Origin: DASYXT01 sp035934555
GTDB taxonomy: Bacteria > Verrucomicrobiota > Verrucomicrobiia > Limisphaerales > UBA8199
DNA length: 64,000 bases
Assembly (NCBI GenBank): GCA_035934555.1
Contig: DASYXT010000071.1
Coordinates: forward strand, 75,775-139,774
Reading direction: 5' to 3'
Below, in pieces: positions 35,307 to 43,718 of the stretch (its first letter is position 1; every line of letters begins with the position of its first letter). The notes beneath the pieces were generated by a model that searched no databases, had not been told where the DNA came from, and saw only the letters and a list, made by a program, of their open reading frames with translations. Position numbers and translations under genes: made by a program.

Positions 35307-36771
35307 CCGGCAAATAGAGCGCAGGCAGCAAATCGAGCGCGGACGCCCCGTCTGCGGCAATGATTGCATGGGAGCTCTGCCCCTAATCGCAGGCGTGCTC
35401 AGTGATCGTGCGGTGCTGCGGACTAAAGCCCGCGCTCCAGTCCGCGCTCCAGGCTGGGCCTGTGCTCTCGTGCTTGTGCTGCTGCCTGGTTCTCTTCTCG
35501 CCACGCCACTGGTTAAAACCAATGGCCCCGTCAAAGTCGAAATTCGCCAGGCGGACGGCCGGTACCAGCTCTACGTGGACGGGCAACCGTTCTACATTAA
35601 AGGCGCCGGCTTGGAATTCGGTTCGCAGGAAGAGCTGGCGCTGCATGGTGGCAACTCGTTCCGCACCTGGCGGACTGAGAATGGCCACGACACCTGCCGT
35701 CAGGTGTTGGACCGCGCGATGCGTAACGGTCTCTATGTGACGATGGGCCTCGATGTGGCCCGCGAACGCCACGGGTTTGACTACAATGACCCGGCGGCTG
35801 TCGCTCGCCAGTTCGCAGAAATCAAAGCCCAGGTTCTCGAGTACAAAGACCACCCGGCGCTGCTCATGTGGGCCATCGGCAACGAGTTGAACCTCGGCGC
35901 CGCCAATCCCAAGGTCTGGGACGCGGTGAATGAGATTTCTAAAATGATCCACCAGGTGGACCCGAACCATCTCACCACCACGCCCCTGGCCGGTATCAGC
36001 CCGCAACTGGTCCAGGAAATCAAGACCCGCGCGCCGGACCTGGACTTGCTCGCGATTCAGATGTACGCCGACATCGTCAACCTGCCGAAATACCTGAAGC
36101 AGTCGGCGTGGACCGGCCCCTATATCATCACCGAGTGGGGCGCGACCGGCCATTGGGAGGTCGGCAAAACCACCTGGGGCGCGCCATTGGAAAATGACAG
36201 CACCACTAAAGCCAATTTCTACAAGCTGCGCTACGAAACGGTCATTGCGGCCGACCACACCCAATGTCTCGGCTCGTACGTATTCCTTTGGGGCCAAAAG
36301 CAGGAACGCACTCCGACCTGGTACGGTATGTTTCTCGCCTCGGGGGAGGAGACTGCCACCGTGGATGCACTGCACTATGTGTGGAACGGCACCTGGCCGA
36401 CCAATCGCAGCCCCGCGCTGGCGGGAACCTGGCTCGACGGCAAAACCGCCGCGCAAAGTATCCGCCTCAAGGCCGGCCAGTCCTGCACCGCTCGAGTACA
36501 GGCAACCGATCCGGATGGAGACGTGTTGAGTTATTCCTGGGAAGTGCTCGAAGAGAGCACGGACTTGAAATGGGGCGGCGACACAGAGAACAAGCCCAAA
36601 GCGGTGCCGGATGTGGTGTTGGAGCCCACCCAGAGCGAAACGAGCCTTAAAGCTCCAACCAAGCCCGGCGCGTATCGATTGTTCGTGTATGTGTTCGATG
36701 GCCACGGCCACGCCGGGCACGCCAACATCCCTTTTTACGTCGATGAAGCGCCCAAGCTCGCCGGGGAGTGA
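35293..36771 (+). CDS. Exported glycoside hydrolase, GH2/GH5-like TIM barrel, with repeat-encoded N-terminus
   Basis: 492 residues from ATG 35293; ATG 35368 or GTG 35413 are shorter options. The signal peptide core is ACALVLVLLPGSLLATPL. The catalytic barrel starts FYIKGAGLEFGSQEELALHG. It has GGNSFRTWRTENGHDTCRQV (substrate Arg), the acid/base glutamate in MWAIGNELNLGAANP, and the nucleophile glutamate in YIITEWGATGHWEVG. The C-terminal 110 residues form a beta sandwich (VRIQATDPDGDVLSYSWEV-like text, here CTARVQATDPDGDVLSYSWE). By family it is a beta-glycosidase, possibly transglycosylating. All of repeat copy 6 lies inside codons 15-53, ahead of the signal core. Overlaps the next gene by 4 bp (GTGA). 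Confidence 0.83.
   Translation: MKVINRQIERRQQIERGRPVCGNDCMGALPLIAGVLSDRAVLRTKARAPVRAPGWACALVLVLLPGSLLATPLVKTNGPVKVEIRQADGRYQLYVDGQPFYIKGAGLEFGSQEELALHGGNSFRTWRTENGHDTCRQVLDRAMRNGLYVTMGLDVARERHGFDYNDPAAVARQFAEIKAQVLEYKDHPALLMWAIGNELNLGAANPKVWDAVNEISKMIHQVDPNHLTTTPLAGISPQLVQEIKTRAPDLDLLAIQMYADIVNLPKYLKQSAWTGPYIITEWGATGHWEVGKTTWGAPLENDSTTKANFYKLRYETVIAADHTQCLGSYVFLWGQKQERTPTWYGMFLASGEETATVDALHYVWNGTWPTNRSPALAGTWLDGKTAAQSIRLKAGQSCTARVQATDPDGDVLSYSWEVLEESTDLKWGGDTENKPKAVPDVVLEPTQSETSLKAPTKPGAYRLFVYVFDGHGHAGHANIPFYVDEAPKLAGE
35335..35450. repeat. Family A palindromic repeat, copy 6, inside a gene
   Basis: The left arm is degenerate, GAGCGCGGACGCCCCGTCTG then CGGCAA; the right arm is GCTGCGGACTAAAGCCCGCG then CTCC with an extra AGTCCGCGCTCC. 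The element occupies about codons 15-53 of the glycosidase reading frame and encodes RGRPVCGNDCMGALPLIAGV then LSDRAVLRTKARAPVRAPG. It stops immediately before the signal-peptide core, so the real start may be inside it. Confidence 0.75.
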
Positions 36772-39700
36772 ACGTGTTTCACGACTCCAGCCAAGTTCGC
36801 CGCCGGCCAGAGGCCGAACTCTGCGGCGCTGAATTCGTCACGCTCGAAGGCACGCAGTTCTACCGCCTCCCGCAGTATGAGCGCCTGCGGCCGTTCCTAA
36901 TGACGCTGGTCAGCCCCGCCGATCATTGGCTTTTTCTCTCCAGCACTGGCGCCCTGACCGCCGGCCACCGCAACCCCGACCACGCGCTGTTTCCTTATTA
37001 TACCGAGGACAAGCTCCACGACTCCGCCGACATCACTGGCAGCAAAACCCTCCTGCGCGTGGACCACGGCGGCCGCATCCGCCTCTGGGAACCGTTTTCC
37101 GAACGCCAGCGCGGACAATATCGACTCCAACGTACGCTCTACAAAGCGCTGCGCGGGAACCAAGTGATCTTCGAGGAACGCAATGAAACGCTCAAATTAG
37201 TCTTCCGCTATGGGTGGTTTCTCAGTGAGCAGTTCGGGTTCGTCCGCAAAGCGTCGCTTCAGTCCACCGGCGCTCACCGGCTCCGCGTGAACCTGCTCGA
37301 TGGCGTGCAGAACCTGGTGCCCAGCGGCATCGGAAGCCAGTTTCAGCTCGAAAAAAGCGTGCTGCTGGATGCCTACAAGAAAAACGAGCTCATTCCGCAA
37401 ACCGGGCTTGGCCTCTTCCGCCTGAGCTCGATTCCGCTGGACCGGCCGGAGCCGGCCGAAGCTCTTCGCGCCACGACCGTATGGTCCGTTGGTTTTACGC
37501 ACAGCCGGAGGTTGCTTTGTTCGCGGCAGCTCGAGGCCTTCCGCCAGGGCACTGCGCTGCGCCAGGAGGTCGATATCCGCGCCGAGCGGGGCGCTTACTT
37601 CCTCAACGCCGTTTTCACGCTGCGACCACGCCAGACACGCACCTGGCTGCTCGCCGCCGATACTGACCGTAGCGCGTCGGATGTCGCCGCCTTGAACCAA
37701 TGGTTGCGGCGCCCGGCACATCTGCGCCGGGCGGTGGAGGCTGACATCGCACGCGGCACGACGGAGCTCGAACAACTCGTCGCCAAAGGGGATGGACTGC
37801 AGAAAACCGCGCGACCTTTGGGCGATGCGCGCCACTATGGCAACGCCCTGTTCAACCTCATGCGCGGTGGTGTGTTCGAGCATGACTACCTCATCAACGT
37901 CGCCGACCTCGAGCAGTTTGTCCGCCACGGCAACCGGGCCGTCGCGCAACGCCACGCCCCTTTCTTCCGCAAACTGCGCCGAATCGCCACCGCCGGCGCA
38001 GCGCGGGCTTTAGTTGGCGGAGCGCGGACGTCAATCGGCGGAGCGCGGACTTTAGTCCGCAGCCATGTAGAATCCCTCAGCCGGCTCGACAATCGAGGCA
38101 GCCTTGCCATTCAGAAGTTGCTGCGGACTCAAGTGCCTGCTCCCGTCACCGCCAATCAGGCTGGGCCGACCCTGCGCCAGGTTATGGCTATGGCCATTCG
38201 CGCGGCCGACCCCGACCTGGAGCGCTTCTGCCGCGAGTACCTGCCGCTGAGCTTCAGCCGCCGGCACGGCGATCCCAGTCGGCCGTGGAACCGCTTCAAC
38301 ATCGCCCCGAAAAACTCCGACGGTTCCCGCTCGCTCCAGTATGAAGGCAACTGGCGCGACATATTCCAGAACTGGGAAGCCCTGGCGTTCTCCTTCCCGG
38401 CTTACGCATCGAACATGATCGCCCGGTTCGTCAATGCCTCGACTCCCGATGGCTACAATCCGTATCGCCTCACCCGCGCGGGGTTTGACTGGGAAGTCCC
38501 CGACCCGGCGGACCCGTGGTCGCACATCGGTTATTGGGGCGATCACCAGGTGATTTATCTGCTCAAGCTGCTCGAACTCCTGCGCAACCACGACCCCGGC
38601 GCACTCACCACTTTGCTGCGCCGCGAGATTTTCTCGTATGCGAATGTCCCCTATCGCATCAAACCGTACCCGCACTTGCTCGCCAACCCCAAAGCGACGG
38701 TGACCTTTGATACCGCGGCGCAGGCACTCGTCACGCGCCGCATCCAAGTCATCGGTGCCGACGGCAAATTGGTTTGCGACAGCCAGGGCCGTGTCCACCA
38801 CGTCAACCTCGCCGAGAAGCTGCTCGTTTCCCTCCTGGCCAAGTTTTCCAATTTCATCCCCGGCGCGGGTATCTGGCTCAACACGCAACGGCCCGAATGG
38901 AACGACGCCAACAACGCGCTAGTCGGCAATGGCGCTTCCGTCGTCACACTCTGCTACCTGCGCCGGTACCTGGTCTTTTGCCAGGACCTGTTCGCCGAGG
39001 CCGGTCAGGAACCCTGTCGGATTTCCAGTGAAGTCGTTCGACTCCTTCGCGATATTTCGCTCGCCCTGCAACGCGCGCCCGCCTCGTCCTCAACCATTGA
39101 AAGCCCGGCCGCAGCCCGAGCTCGCCGCGCCTTGCTCGATCAGCTCGGGCAAGCCGGCAGCCGTTATCGCGAACGCATTTATCGTCGCGGCTTTTCCGGC
39201 AGCCAAACCCAATTAGCTCCGCACGCCGTGCAGCGGTTCCTTTGTGCGGCGTTGAAGCATGTTGAAGCAACCATTCGCGCCAACCGCCGGCCGGATGGCT
39301 TGTATCACGCCTACAATCTCGTGCAGTTCGACAAGCCGGACCGTATCGGCTTGCGCCGCCTTTACGAGATGCTTGAAGGCCAGGTAGCGGTGCTGAGCTC
39401 CGGCCTGCTCTCGGCCTCCGAGTCGCTCGACTTGTTGCACGCGCTTCGCCGCAGCGCTTTGTTCCGCCCGGACCAACGCAGCTATCTGCTTTACCCGGAC
39501 CGCCACCTCCCCCGGTTCCTGGCGAGGAACATTATTCCACCCCGGGCAGTCAGCTCCTCGAAGCTCCTGCGCCGATTGCTTGCTGAGGGCGATACCAGCC
39601 TCATTGAGCGTGATATCGAGGGTCGCTGCCACTTCAACGGCCGCCTGACGAATGCGGGCGACCTTTCCCTCATATTGGACCGCCTGGCGGGCAACGGTTA

Positions 39701-40454
39701 CGCCGGCCTGGTAAGCCGGGAGAGCCAGCGGCTTTTCACGCTGTTTGAAACCCTGTTTGATCACCAGTCCTTCACCGGCCGCTCCGGGACATTTTTTGGG
39801 TACGAAGGTCTCGGCTGCATTTACTGGCACATGATTTCGAAGCTGCTGCTGGCGGTCCAAGAAACGATCGTTCGCTGTCGTAGCGCAGGCTCAGAACCTG
39901 CCGTAGCGAAGAGTTACAAACCGCCTCGCTCAACCAGGTCGCGCAACATCGAGCTGCTTGGGCAACTCGCCGCCTGCTATTACGACATCCGTTCCGGCCT
40001 GGGCGACGCTAAAACTCCTGCCGAATACGGCGCTTTTCCGATGGACCCTTACTCGCACACGCCCGGGCAGGGCGGCGCTCGCCAGCCAGGCCTCACCGGC
40101 CAGGTCAAAGAGGACTTCCTCTGCCGCCTCGGCGAGCTTGGGGTTTTCGTTCAGCAAGGCCGGATTCACTTTCGGCCGGACCTGCTTCGCGACGCCGAGT
40201 TCCTCACCGCCCCTTCTGAATTTCACTACTACGATCTGGCCGGGGCGTCGCAGCGGCTCGCCTTGCGGGCCGGTTCGCTCGCCTTTACCTACTGCCAGGT
40301 CCCGATCATCTACCAGCGCGTAGCGCAGCCAGCGCTAACGATCCTGTTCGCCGACGGTTCGTGCCGGCGGCAAGCCGACCTTCCGTTGGACGCAGCCATC
40401 AGCCAGGCCATCTTTGAACGCACCGGAGCGGTCAAAGCGATGCTGGTCGGCTAA
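36768..40454 (+). CDS. Giant GH94/GT36-like protein of a sugar locus, with an internal repeat insertion
   Basis: 1228 residues from a GTG that overlaps the previous stop. No signal peptide, so probably cytoplasmic. The N-terminal beta region (WLFLSSTGALTAGHRNPDHA then LFPYYTEDKLHDSADITGS) and the helical second half (FNIAPKNSDGSRSLQYEGNW then RDIFQNWEAL; PGAGIWLNTQRPEWNDANNA then LVGNGAS; GYEGLGCIYWHMISKLLLAV) resemble the beta-sandwich plus (alpha/alpha)6 barrel of GH94/GT36 phosphorylases. WNDANN would hold the catalytic aspartate. Repeat copy 7 adds about 48 residues at about position 411-459. Family placement is by architecture and motif, not certain. It likely degrades the sugar imported by the porter. 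Confidence 0.65.
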   Translation: MNVFHDSSQVRRRPEAELCGAEFVTLEGTQFYRLPQYERLRPFLMTLVSPADHWLFLSSTGALTAGHRNPDHALFPYYTEDKLHDSADITGSKTLLRVDHGGRIRLWEPFSERQRGQYRLQRTLYKALRGNQVIFEERNETLKLVFRYGWFLSEQFGFVRKASLQSTGAHRLRVNLLDGVQNLVPSGIGSQFQLEKSVLLDAYKKNELIPQTGLGLFRLSSIPLDRPEPAEALRATTVWSVGFTHSRRLLCSRQLEAFRQGTALRQEVDIRAERGAYFLNAVFTLRPRQTRTWLLAADTDRSASDVAALNQWLRRPAHLRRAVEADIARGTTELEQLVAKGDGLQKTARPLGDARHYGNALFNLMRGGVFEHDYLINVADLEQFVRHGNRAVAQRHAPFFRKLRRIATAGAARALVGGARTSIGGARTLVRSHVESLSRLDNRGSLAIQKLLRTQVPAPVTANQAGPTLRQVMAMAIRAADPDLERFCREYLPLSFSRRHGDPSRPWNRFNIAPKNSDGSRSLQYEGNWRDIFQNWEALAFSFPAYASNMIARFVNASTPDGYNPYRLTRAGFDWEVPDPADPWSHIGYWGDHQVIYLLKLLELLRNHDPGALTTLLRREIFSYANVPYRIKPYPHLLANPKATVTFDTAAQALVTRRIQVIGADGKLVCDSQGRVHHVNLAEKLLVSLLAKFSNFIPGAGIWLNTQRPEWNDANNALVGNGASVVTLCYLRRYLVFCQDLFAEAGQEPCRISSEVVRLLRDISLALQRAPASSSTIESPAAARARRALLDQLGQAGSRYRERIYRRGFSGSQTQLAPHAVQRFLCAALKHVEATIRANRRPDGLYHAYNLVQFDKPDRIGLRRLYEMLEGQVAVLSSGLLSASESLDLLHALRRSALFRPDQRSYLLYPDRHLPRFLARNIIPPRAVSSSKLLRRLLAEGDTSLIERDIEGRCHFNGRLTNAGDLSLILDRLAGNGYAGLVSRESQRLFTLFETLFDHQSFTGRSGTFFGYEGLGCIYWHMISKLLLAVQETIVRCRSAGSEPAVAKSYKPPRSTRSRNIELLGQLAACYYDIRSGLGDAKTPAEYGAFPMDPYSHTPGQGGARQPGLTGQVKEDFLCRLGELGVFVQQGRIHFRPDLLRDAEFLTAPSEFHYYDLAGASQRLALRAGSLAFTYCQVPIIYQRVAQPALTILFADGSCRRQADLPLDAAISQAIFERTGAVKAMLVG
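38000..38144. repeat. Family A palindromic repeat, copy 7, in the middle of a gene
   Basis: Three left-arm units in tandem (AGCGCGGGCTTTAGTTGGCG; GGAGCGCGGACGTCAATCGG; GGAGCGCGGACTTTAGTCCG then CAG) start at 38000, 38019 and 38040. The inverted right arm, GCTGCGGACTCAAGTGCCTG then CTCCC, is at 38120-38144. A 7-bp CACCGCC flanks it on both sides (37988 and 38147), which could be a target duplication or chance. It is translated in frame, with no stop, as ARALVGGARTSIGGARTLVR and onward. Confidence 0.8.
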
Positions 40455-40487
40455 GGTCGGCCGGTCGGCCACGGTTAAGTCAGCAAA

Positions 40488-40567
40488 ATCTGTCGCCAGA
40501 CCCCTGTGTTTCCCTTTAATATCTGGGCAATCTGTGAAGTCTGTGGCTACAAAATCTGTGGGGGTCT
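40488..40567. repeat. Short degenerate direct repeats of AATCTGTGG type
   Basis: The gap before the O-antigen-ligase-like gene contains AAAATCTGTCGCC, GCAATCTGTGAAGTCTGTGG and AAAATCTGTGGGGGTCTGTG. A similar AAAAATCTGTGGCTA recurs at 42676-42690 before the fecR-like promoter. The copies are short and imperfect. Confidence 0.35.
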
Positions 40568-42544
40568 GTGGTTAAGAATCTTTGGCAACCGGTGGCGGAC
40601 CGTTGGTGTGAAAGGGGCATTTTGGGCCTGGTACTGGCGATCCTAGTATTGGGACCGCTGGCACTGGGAGCGGTGCGCCCGGTCGAGTTTGGCTTGCTGG
40701 CATGGCTGACGGTCGGGGTGATGCTGTTGTGGGGCGCGCGGCTGTGGCTCAGTCCACGACCCAAATTGCTCTGGACGCCTGTGTGCTGGGCGGTGCTGGC
40801 GTTCGCGGGTTATGCCGTCGCGCGGTATTTTATGGCGGACATCGAGTATGTGGCTCGGCACGAGTTGATGCGCGTGGCGGTTTATACCTTCCTGTTCTTT
40901 GCGGTGCTGAACAACCTGCACGGGCAGGATTCGGTACGGACGATCACGGTGACGCTCGTGTTTCTGGGCATGCTGATTTCGGTTTACGCGGTTTACCAGT
41001 TCCTGACCGGCGCGCCCTCGGTGTGGTGGTTTGTGTCCCCGCCGCACATCCGCCGCTTTGCGTCGCTGTATCCTCATCGGGCGACCGGAACTTACATCTG
41101 CCCAAACCACCTGGCGGGGCTGTTGGAGATGTTGCTGCCGCTGGGCCTGGCGTACGCGGTGACGAGCAGGGCATCGCATGTGTGGAGGATTGTGGTGGGG
41201 TATGCGGCTCTGGTGACGTTGGCCGGGATTGGGGTGACGGTGTCGCGCGGGGCCTGGGCGGCGACCGCGATTGCGTTGCTGTTGTTCTTCGGCGTGCTGC
41301 TGTTTCAACGGCGGTACCGGCTGCCGGCCATTGTTCTATTCGTGCTGTTGCTGGGCGCTGGCGGGTATTTCCTGCCGCGCAGCACAGCCGTCCAGGCCCG
41401 GCTCAGCGAGGTGTGGAATCAAAAGGGCGGCTTGAACGATGATTTGCGCTTTTCCCTGTGGAAACCGGCCTGGCAGATGTGGCTGGACCATCCATGGATT
41501 GGCGTTGGACCGGCGGAATTTGATCCGCGCTTTCGGGCGTATCGGCCGGAACGGGTCCAGGCGAGCCCGGAACGCGTGCACAACGACTACCTCAACACGC
41601 TGGTTGATTGGGGAGTGGTGGGCACGGTGTTAGTGGCCGGGGCGTGGGCGCTGCTGGGCTGGGGCCTGGTAAAGACCTGGCGCGCCGTGCGGTTGTCCAA
41701 CAGCGCGCTGGGCCGAAACGCAGGCAGCAACAAGTTCGCATTTGTGCTGGGGGCTTCGTTGGGGCTAGCGGCGTTGTTGGCGCATTCAGCTACTGATTTC
41801 AACTTCAGCATCCCGGCCAATGCGATCTTAGCCGTCACTTTGATGGCGCTGCTGAGCAGTCACCTGCGGTTCGTGACCGAGAGGTTTTGGGTCACCGCGC
41901 GCCCATGGAGTCAGGGGCTGCTCACGGTCGTGTTGGTGGCGAGCGGTGTCTGGCTAGTGCGCGAAAGTTGGCGAGGCGCGGCCGAGTTTGTTTGGCAACA
42001 ACGGGCGAACGCCGCGCCGGCCTTTTCGCCGGACCAGGTCGCGTTGCTCAAACGCGCCTGGGCGGTGGACTCGGCGAACCCGGAGACGGCGTTTGCAATC
42101 GGCGAGGCCTATCGGCACCAGAGCCAGGAAGGCGGCGAGTTTTATGCAGGCCAGGAAGGGACCGATTACCGGCAATTGGCAACCAACGCGATGAGCTGGT
42201 TTACCCTGGGCATGAAGCTCAATGCGTGGGATAGCCGTAACTATGCCGGGTATGGTTGGTGTTTGGATTGGCTGGACCGCTCGGCCGAATCCGGGCCCTA
42301 TTTCGTGCGCGCCGAGCAGTTGGACCCGAACAATTATTTTAATCTGAACCAGATTGCGCTGCATTACGTGCAATTGGGGGACTACGCCGCGGCCATACCG
42401 TGGTTCCAACGCTCATTGCGCTTGGAATGGGAGAATAATGCCGTCGCACAGAGTTATTTGAAGGTGGCGAGGGAGAGGTTGATGGAGGGGGCGACCAATA
42501 CGTGGAGCGTGGAGCGGGCAGCGGGGAGCGTACCTGGCCAGTGA
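40568..42544 (+). CDS. O-antigen ligase/polymerase-like membrane protein with C-terminal TPRs
   Basis: 658 residues from GTG 40568. About eleven hydrophobic helices (LVLAILVLGPLALGAVRPVE at the start) surround a long periplasmic loop. GTYICPNHLAGLLEMLLPLG and the Wzy/WaaL-type VSRGAWAATAIALLLFFGVL are present. WLDHPWIGVGPAEFDPRFRA, then YRPERVQASPERVHNDYLN, is the key loop with the conserved PHN/HND histidine. The last 170 residues are soluble TPR-like repeats. Such proteins join sugar chains to lipid A or protein, or polymerise O-units. The final residues fall in GGAGCG-rich repetitive sequence. Confidence 0.85.
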   Translation: MVKNLWQPVADRWCERGILGLVLAILVLGPLALGAVRPVEFGLLAWLTVGVMLLWGARLWLSPRPKLLWTPVCWAVLAFAGYAVARYFMADIEYVARHELMRVAVYTFLFFAVLNNLHGQDSVRTITVTLVFLGMLISVYAVYQFLTGAPSVWWFVSPPHIRRFASLYPHRATGTYICPNHLAGLLEMLLPLGLAYAVTSRASHVWRIVVGYAALVTLAGIGVTVSRGAWAATAIALLLFFGVLLFQRRYRLPAIVLFVLLLGAGGYFLPRSTAVQARLSEVWNQKGGLNDDLRFSLWKPAWQMWLDHPWIGVGPAEFDPRFRAYRPERVQASPERVHNDYLNTLVDWGVVGTVLVAGAWALLGWGLVKTWRAVRLSNSALGRNAGSNKFAFVLGASLGLAALLAHSATDFNFSIPANAILAVTLMALLSSHLRFVTERFWVTARPWSQGLLTVVLVASGVWLVRESWRGAAEFVWQQRANAAPAFSPDQVALLKRAWAVDSANPETAFAIGEAYRHQSQEGGEFYAGQEGTDYRQLATNAMSWFTLGMKLNAWDSRNYAGYGWCLDWLDRSAESGPYFVRAEQLDPNNYFNLNQIALHYVQLGDYAAAIPWFQRSLRLEWENNAVAQSYLKVARERLMEGATNTWSVERAAGSVPGQ

Positions 42545-42718
42545 AGTGCGTGGAGCGTGCCTGGCGAGCGTACGCTCGAACGCGCTTACCCCGGTTTATG
42601 TGGCCCAGAAACGCGAATTTGAGCGTCCCGCCGAGGCCACTGAGCATGTTTCTTGCTCTTAACACTCGTGGCTTAAAAATCTGTGGCTAAATTAATTCGA
42701 AAAACTTTTGAATACGCG

Positions 42719-42746
42719 TTGACAACCCCCCGGGGGTGTCTAGAAT
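42719..42746 (+). promoter_or_regulatory. Sigma70-type promoter with a palindrome in its spacer, before the FecR-like gene
   Basis: TTGACA (42719-42724), 16-base spacer, TAGAAT (42741-42746), about 40 bases before the ATG. Almost the entire spacer is the exact palindrome ACCCCCCGGGGGT (42725-42737). A symmetric site placed between the -35 and -10 boxes is where MerR-type activators or a repressor would bind, but no such regulator is nearby. Confidence 0.75.
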
Positions 42747-42785
42747 TGGACCAAACAGATGCTGTAAATATCAGCCGGAGCTAAT

Positions 42786-43649
42786 ATGAAATATACTCGA
42801 AGCGTGTTAAACAGCCTGGTTGCCTGCGCGGCTGCGTTCGCGCTGGTGGGCACCGCGGTCGCCCAGGCCCCCGTCGATGGCAGCGCAACTGTCGTCCGCA
42901 TCAAGGGCCCAGCCCGCTATACCACCGGCAATGGCAATTGGCAGACCCTCAAACCGGGCACTGTGCTCAAACCCGGTGCCATCGTCCAGACGGGCACCGC
43001 CGAGGGCTCTTATGTGGATTTAGTGTTGGGCAGCGGCGAAGGCAACATCGGCGCCGTGCAACCCGCCGTTTTCAAACCGTTTATTCCTTCGTCGTACTCC
43101 TCGAGCTATCAGCCGAGCGCGGCCCAAAACGTCGTGCGGCTCTGGCAGAACACCGCCCTGGGAATTGACAAACTCTCGACCATGCAGACCGGCGCCGATA
43201 CGGTGTCCGACACCGAACTTGACCTCAAGATGGGGCGCATCACAGGCAACGTGAAGAAGATGTCTGCGGCCTCCAAATACGAGATCAAGCTGCCCAATGG
43301 TGTGGCTGGCATTCGCGGCACGCTCTATGACATTTATGCCGAGGGCATCGTCAAAGTGCGCGTCGGCTCAGTCGTGCTGGCTTGGATCGATCCCAAGACC
43401 GGTAATATGGTGACCCAAGTGGTCGCCGGCGGACAGTCTTATGACGCCCGCACCGGCCAGATCACGCCGTTGTCGCCGGTTGACTTGCACGGGCTGGACA
43501 CCGTCAACGCCCAAATGCGCTTTGTGCAGGCCGCGCCGACGACTGTCGTCGCCTCGGACTTGACCATTGAGGACATTTCGCCCGTTGGCCCGCCCAACAA
43601 CCGCGGGCCGGCGCCGGGCGTGGGTCCCATCATCCCGGGCCACCTTTAA
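42786..43649 (+). CDS. Exported FecR-domain protein
   Basis: 287 residues, with GGAG 10 bases before the ATG. A signal peptide (VACAAAFALVGTAVAQAPVD) is followed by a FecR domain: VRIKGPARYTTGNGNWQTLK, PGTVLKPGAIVQTGTAEGSY and KYEIKLPNGVAGIRGTLYDI. FecR domains in this group are usually periplasmic beta structures that bind envelope partners rather than iron-citrate regulators. The C-terminal 35 residues are Pro/Gly-rich. Followed by a clear terminator, so transcribed apart from the cyclase behind it or partially read through. Confidence 0.9.
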   Translation: MKYTRSVLNSLVACAAAFALVGTAVAQAPVDGSATVVRIKGPARYTTGNGNWQTLKPGTVLKPGAIVQTGTAEGSYVDLVLGSGEGNIGAVQPAVFKPFIPSSYSSSYQPSAAQNVVRLWQNTALGIDKLSTMQTGADTVSDTELDLKMGRITGNVKKMSAASKYEIKLPNGVAGIRGTLYDIYAEGIVKVRVGSVVLAWIDPKTGNMVTQVVAGGQSYDARTGQITPLSPVDLHGLDTVNAQMRFVQAAPTTVVASDLTIEDISPVGPPNNRGPAPGVGPIIPGHL

Positions 43650-43669
43650 CCGAGTTCCAGAACTTTCCA

Positions 43670-43709
43670 AACCAGAGCAGCCTTGTGTTGCTCTGGTTTT
43701 TTTGTTTTT
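43670..43709 (+). terminator. Intrinsic terminator after the FecR-like gene
   Basis: A perfect 10-bp stem, AACCAGAGCA (43670-43679) and TGCTCTGGTT (43689-43698), with a 9-base loop and the run TTTTTTTGTTTTT. The longest reading of the next gene would start inside it (43683); this argues for a start at 43719 or 43743 instead. Confidence 0.9.
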
Positions 43710-43718
43710 GTCGGCACA

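Noticed and set aside
35383..36720. 445-codon minus-strand frame inside the glycosidase
   Set aside because: Shadow; the plus-strand frame has the catalytic glutamates and signal peptide.
43683..43718. Earlier start for the cyclase gene
   Set aside because: It would begin inside the terminator hairpin of the preceding gene, and MCCSGFFVFV is encoded by its T run.
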